This document shows positions 5,623-8,896 of a DNA stretch of 8,896 nucleotides, one piece after another (position 1 is the stretch's first letter; every line of letters starts with the position of its first letter). Source of the stretch: Caldilineae bacterium. Lineage in GTDB: Bacteria > Chloroflexota > Anaerolineae > J102. The stretch covers positions 1 through 8,896 of the forward strand of contig DUEF01000152.1 in assembly GCA_011176555.1 (NCBI GenBank), read 5' to 3'. A program made the position numbers and the translations under genes. Below the pieces are notes generated by a model, which saw only the letters and a list, made by a program, of their open reading frames with translations, ran no database searches and was not told the DNA's origin.

Positions 5623-6692
5623 GATCCGTTCACCTTCTGGCCAGCCAATGCCAGCATCAGCGTGCGCCGATCGACAATGCCGATCAAATCGCCCCCTTCG
5701 TTGCGTACAGAAAGACGGGCATCGTATTCCGCGGCGATAGGAACCAGATCGTGGAGGGTCGTTTCGGGGTGGACAGCAGGAAACTGCTCGGGTTCATCAT
5801 CAGGCTGGGGCGGTCGCATAATCGCGCCGGCCGTGACCACGCGAGAATGGGGCACATCTTCGGTGAACTCCTGCACGTAATCATCCGCCGGATGCAGAAT
5901 GATGTTTTGCGATGTTCCCATTTGCACGACTTCCCCATCCTTCATGATGGCGAGGTAATCGGCCAGCTTGATGGCTTCCAGGAAATCGTGGGTGATGAAG
6001 ACGATGGTTTTTTGCATGTGCTCCTGGAGTCTGATGAGTTCATCCTGCATTTCGCGACGGATCAGTGGGTCCAGGGCGCTAAAAGGTTCGTCGAAGAACA
6101 AGATCTCGGGGTCTACCGCCAGCGCTCGAGCTAGCCCGACCCGCTGCTGCATCCCACCACTCAACTCACCCGGGTAGTAATCTCCCCATCCGCTCAATCC
6201 CACGATCTCCAACACTTCATTCGCCCGCTCGTAACGCTGTTTTTTGTCGATTTTCTGCACTTCTAAACCATACGCCACGTTATCGATAACTTTGCGGTGC
6301 GGGAATAAGCCGAAGTGTTGGAAGACCATGCTCATCTTTCGCCGTCTCAGCGCCCGCAACTCGGCATCATTCATCGCCAGCACGTCTTCGCCATCCATCA
6401 GCACCTGTCCGGCCGTCGGATCGGTCAGGCGGGTGAGGCAACGCACCAGGGTGGATTTGCCGCTGCCCGACAAACCCATCACCACAAATGTCTCACCTTC
6501 TTTGACCTCAAACGAGACATCTTTCACCGCCACCACATGCCCTGTTTGCTCTAACACATCCGCTTTTGTCCACCCCGGTTCCAGGGAGTCCATGATGCGT
6601 TCAGGATGCGGTCCAAAAACTTTCCATACATTTCGACAGGCTATTTTGATTGGGCCATCAGCTATCGCTTCGGCTGTCGCTTCGGTTGTCAC
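5619..6692 (-). CDS. proV: Glycine betaine/proline-type ABC importer ATPase (ProV/OpuAA family)
   Basis: A 357-residue ATPase that powers ProXW import at the inner face of the membrane. Visible motifs are Walker A GLSGSGKST (73-81), Q-loop MVFQHFGLFPH (122-132), ABC signature LSGGMQQRVGLARAL (177-191), Walker B ILFFDEP (197-203), D-loop SALDP and H-loop ITHD (233-236). The N-terminal block CRNVWKVFGPHP is typical of ProV. The C-terminal tail (about 278-350) looks like a reduced regulatory region with about one CBS-like unit, where the 400-residue E. coli protein has a CBS pair. No ATG fits: the nearest in-frame one (6845) lies inside the acetyltransferase gene and adds 51 unrelated residues. 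GTG at 6692-6690 begins a normal ProV N-terminus, and AAAGGGG lies about 11 nt upstream, a long spacing. It lies 50 nt after the GNAT gene and overlaps proW by 4 nt. Confidence 0.93.
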   Translation of the reverse strand: MTTEATAEAIADGPIKIACRNVWKVFGPHPERIMDSLEPGWTKADVLEQTGHVVAVKDVSFEVKEGETFVVMGLSGSGKSTLVRCLTRLTDPTAGQVLMDGEDVLAMNDAELRALRRRKMSMVFQHFGLFPHRKVIDNVAYGLEVQKIDKKQRYERANEVLEIVGLSGWGDYYPGELSGGMQQRVGLARALAVDPEILFFDEPFSALDPLIRREMQDELIRLQEHMQKTIVFITHDFLEAIKLADYLAIMKDGEVVQMGTSQNIILHPADDYVQEFTEDVPHSRVVTAGAIMRPPQPDDEPEQFPAVHPETTLHDLVPIAAEYDARLSVRNEGGDLIGIVDRRTLMLALAGQKVNGS

Positions 6693-6742
6693 AATGATAT
6701 TGTCCCCTTTGGAGTTGAAATTAGGCGGATGTATTCTGTATA

Positions 6743-7309
6743 TCAAAACTCGCCAGTTTTCGTTCGTAACCGCAGCATCAGTATGGCGACATCGCGTACG
6801 TCGCCATCTGGGAGCATAAAGTAATCCTCCAGGGTGCAACACCATTCAAAACCCAGTCCCTGAAATGCTTTGATCAGCTTAGCCTGATCTGTCACGATCT
6901 CCGCCACCAGGGATTGCAGATCGTGTTTGCGAGCCAACTCGATCAGCGTTTCCATCATTTTGGTGCCCAAACCGCGACGCCGGTAGTCTTTCGCCAGAAA
7001 AATGCGCACTTCCCCGATATGACGTTCGGGCCCTTTGCGAAAATGCAAGGTGGCCTGTCCGACTACGCGTTCTCGCACTAACGCCATCAACGGCAACACT
7101 CGCGCGAGATCCAATTCATCGCACCAAGCGCGCACGACTTCCGGATCCCTCACATCGTGATGCAGATAACGAACATCTTCGTCACTGGCCGGTGAAAACA
7201 GAGCGACAAGCGCTTCACAATCGTCCGGCGTCATCGGGCGCAGCAACACACTCACGCCGTCAGGAAGTTTAACGATTTTGCGATAGGTTTCCAACTGCTT
7301 TAGCAACAT
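6743..7309 (-). CDS. GNAT-family N-acetyltransferase
   Basis: A 188-residue acetyltransferase of the Gcn5-related fold. The start LLRPMTPDDCEALVALF (about 22-38) is the usual first strand and helix. VGQATLHF, then GEVRIFLAKDYRRRGLGTK (about 99-117), give the central strand and the acetyl-CoA pyrophosphate loop (RRRGLG, 110-115), followed by helix MMETLIELARK. The late AFQGLGFEW segment (about 148-156) is the typical C-terminal motif. The acceptor cannot be read from sequence; a small molecule, a peptide N-terminus or a protein lysine are all possible. ATG 7309 is chosen because AGGAG lies 8 nt upstream; a longer frame from 7426 has no such support. It is the first gene of an apparent operon with proV and proW, 50 nt upstream of proV. 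A functional link with osmolyte uptake is not established. Confidence 0.88.
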   Translation of the reverse strand: MLLKQLETYRKIVKLPDGVSVLLRPMTPDDCEALVALFSPASDEDVRYLHHDVRDPEVVRAWCDELDLARVLPLMALVRERVVGQATLHFRKGPERHIGEVRIFLAKDYRRRGLGTKMMETLIELARKHDLQSLVAEIVTDQAKLIKAFQGLGFEWCCTLEDYFMLPDGDVRDVAILMLRLRTKTGEF

Positions 7310-7830
7310 GATCCGATCTCCTGATGAGAACAGGCGTTTGCACCTTTTCTGTTGTTTTGAGAATGATCCGGTTACAGTGACAGAATGCGTGTTCAACAAC
7401 GACCACGAGAAGCCCGAAACAGACATTCTCTTATGTTACCAGTGTCAAACACCTACTGCTAAACTTTTCTGTAACCATCATACCCGAAACAAGAGAAATT
7501 GCCAACGATCTGCGCCCCTGTAGCAGTGGTGCGCAAGCGCCGCCAACATACGCCGCCGAAGTGGCTATCATTAGGTTTTCCCGTTTGCAATCGTTCAAGC
7601 TTCCATCCCATCTACCAACGATGGTGTAACCGCCCGAAGGTCCTGGTTATCGGACTATTCTTCGAATGTTCGTCAGGCAGCGACTCGAATCAAATGAACG
7701 AATTGAAAAAGAAAAACCGAATGGACCGTTTTCTTAAAATTTCACAGAACCGAAGATAAAACTAACGAAAGACGCAGATTCCAGGCCATCTAAACAAATC
7801 CACCAAACAAAACATACCTACCGCCAATGA
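7310..7830. other. Intergenic stretch between the divergent GNAT operon and the surface-protein gene
   Basis: I find no convincing gene here. A plus-strand frame starting with TTG at 7499 (86 codons) has no ribosome-binding site and atypical composition. For the minus-strand operon two weak promoter candidates exist. One is TTGTTG (7399-7394) with TGTAAC (7376-7371) at a 17-nt spacing, which would give a leader of about 55 nt. The other is a perfect TTGACA (7448-7443) with no acceptable -10 box. The part near 7690-7820 is A-rich and unstructured to the eye. Confidence 0.5.
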
Positions 7831-7835
7831 ATGTA

Positions 7836-7864
7836 TTGACAAATGACAAAAGATAGTTTATAGT
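7836..7864 (+). promoter_or_regulatory. Sigma-70-type promoter of the surface-protein gene
   Basis: A perfect TTGACA (7836-7841), a 17-nt spacer and TATAGT (7859-7864, five of six consensus bases). Transcription would start near 7871, leaving a leader of about 100 nt. A second, weaker pair (TTGACT near 7873 and TATTGT about 18 nt further on) overlaps the start region. Confidence 0.8.
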
Positions 7865-7970
7865 TGTTATGTTGACTCACTGTCATTTTCTGGCCTATTG
7901 TCACACGCTACTCACAAACTCTTCCACCGGGCAGCTTCCTCATCCCAAACTGAGACAATTGGAGGGCATT

Positions 7971-8896
7971 ATGCAAGGAATTATACAACCAGCCAACCGA
8001 AGACGACTCCACATCGTCGCACTCGGCGTGTTGACGCTTGTCGCACTATTACTCGTCTTCGGTCAGTTGACGACTTTCGCAGCGATCCCAACATCACCGG
8101 GAGAAGACGTCTCTTCAGTGATTAACGCAGCGCCACAGCAAGCCACGGGTTGTAAGGAAGGCTGGAAGGTTGACGATCAACATGTCGGCCTGCCAGGATG
8201 GACCATTCACGCTCGCCTGGCCAATGACGCCAACGCCACCGAATACACCCAGATGACCGACGGCAACGGCTACTTCAAATTCGATGATTTGCCGGAGGGC
8301 TCCTATCTGTTCTGGGAGGAAATGCAGACTGGCTGGGCGCCTGTCACGTCCCCGCAGTTCATCTCCCCGGTCGCGGCGGGAGACATCTGCAATGGCGTTT
8401 ATGACGATGGTGATATCCGTTTCAAGAACAAACAGGCGACGCCAACCCCCACGCCTTCCACCGAGGGCACGCGTATTCATGGCATTGTCTACGATCTCAC
8501 CTGTGAAGGCCTTGTGCCGATGCCTGATGTCCTTCTAGAAACGTGGCGCAGTCAATTGCCAGATGATCTGGACTTCCTCTACCAGACGAAATACTCACAG
8601 GCGGACGGCTCATTCCACTTTGTCCTGCTGCCACCGTACCCCAATTATGATCACACGCTAGTGTTCCCGCCGGCGGGTTACGTCGCGATCGCTGCATTGG
8701 CGCCTGAAGGCACTGTCGTCGCCCCCGATCACATTCGGTTCGACAATCCCGGCTGGGAATGGTTCGATGACAACGTGTTTATCCTGCAAGAGGAAGATCT
8801 CATCTGTGAAACGCCAACAGTGACGCCCACGCCCACCGACACGCCGACCCACACGCCGACCTATACGCCAACGCCTTTCCCTTATGGCTGTATCGA
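7971..8896 (+). CDS. Secreted surface protein with SpaA/Cna-B-like domains and Thr-Pro linkers (3' end outside window)
   Basis: The frame opens at ATG 7971, with GGAGG (7961-7965) five nt upstream, and stays open for 308 codons to the window edge. The first 38 residues form a Sec-type signal peptide: basic NRRR, a hydrophobic core (about 14-31), then a probable cleavage after TTFAA. Residues about 60-153 read like a prealbumin/Cna-B-type beta domain (VGLPGWTIHARL, then DGNGYFKFDDLPEGSYLFWEE). A TPTPTP linker (158-162) follows, then a second beta domain (about 167-278; ADGSFHFVLLPP). A second Thr/Pro linker (about 281-304) is rich in TPT units. Such proteins are usually exported and wall- or surface-attached. 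Cysteines at 61, 140, 178 and 279 could form disulfides across the domains. No catalytic motif is visible. Total length, further domains and any anchor are unknown. It has its own strong promoter and no apparent link to the transporter genes. Confidence 0.85.
   Translation, partial: MQGIIQPANRRRLHIVALGVLTLVALLLVFGQLTTFAAIPTSPGEDVSSVINAAPQQATGCKEGWKVDDQHVGLPGWTIHARLANDANATEYTQMTDGNGYFKFDDLPEGSYLFWEEMQTGWAPVTSPQFISPVAAGDICNGVYDDGDIRFKNKQATPTPTPSTEGTRIHGIVYDLTCEGLVPMPDVLLETWRSQLPDDLDFLYQTKYSQADGSFHFVLLPPYPNYDHTLVFPPAGYVAIAALAPEGTVVAPDHIRFDNPGWEWFDDNVFILQEEDLICETPTVTPTPTDTPTHTPTYTPTPFPYGCI

Noticed and set aside
6693..6845. N-terminal extension of ProV to an ATG at 6845
   Set aside because: The 51 extra residues lie largely inside the acetyltransferase gene, are Arg-rich and do not resemble ProV; GTG 6692 gives a normal ProV start.
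7499..7759. 86-codon plus-strand frame in the 7310-7970 gap
   Set aside because: TTG start, no ribosome-binding site or promoter, and a composition unlike its neighbours.
8115..8480. Minus-strand frame of 121 codons opposite the surface protein
   Set aside because: It lies over an intact plus-strand gene with signal peptide, ribosome-binding site and promoter; no recognisable protein.

Overview
The window looks like a bacterial chromosome of moderately high GC, most likely a member of the Chloroflexota (Anaerolineae/Caldilineae-like). This placement is an inference. It rests on an exported surface protein with Thr-Pro linkers and a carboxypeptidase/SpaA-like beta domain, an MttB-family methyltransferase without pyrrolysine, a double-length ProW permease, and palindrome-bearing intergenic repeats. 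No marker gene proves it.

Layout. Positions 1-1295 (minus) hold the first 431 codons of a trimethylamine/glycine-betaine:corrinoid methyltransferase (MttB superfamily). Its leader (about 1361-1640, minus) carries a cobalamin riboswitch followed directly by a strong intrinsic terminator. A near-consensus promoter at 1942-1970 drives a lipoprotein glycine-betaine-type binding protein (ProX, 2053-3021, plus). Behind it lies a 238-bp tandem repeat (two full copies and a partial third, 3043-3611), and each full copy holds an intrinsic terminator. Converging from the other side is a minus-strand operon: GNAT acetyltransferase (7309-6743), ProV ATPase (6692-5619) and a fused double ProW permease (5622-3610). 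After a 520-bp stretch with no convincing gene, a strong promoter (7836-7864) leads into a secreted surface protein (7971 to the window end, incomplete).

How it fits together. ProX, ProW and ProV make a complete importer for glycine betaine or a similar quaternary amine. The MttB-like enzyme would pass a methyl group from such a compound to a corrinoid protein, so the locus reads as uptake plus corrinoid-dependent demethylation. The importer is not one operon: the binding protein is transcribed alone, convergent with the permease/ATPase genes, and the tandem terminators sit between them. The most notable feature is the B12 riboswitch and terminator in front of a gene whose product itself depends on a corrinoid.
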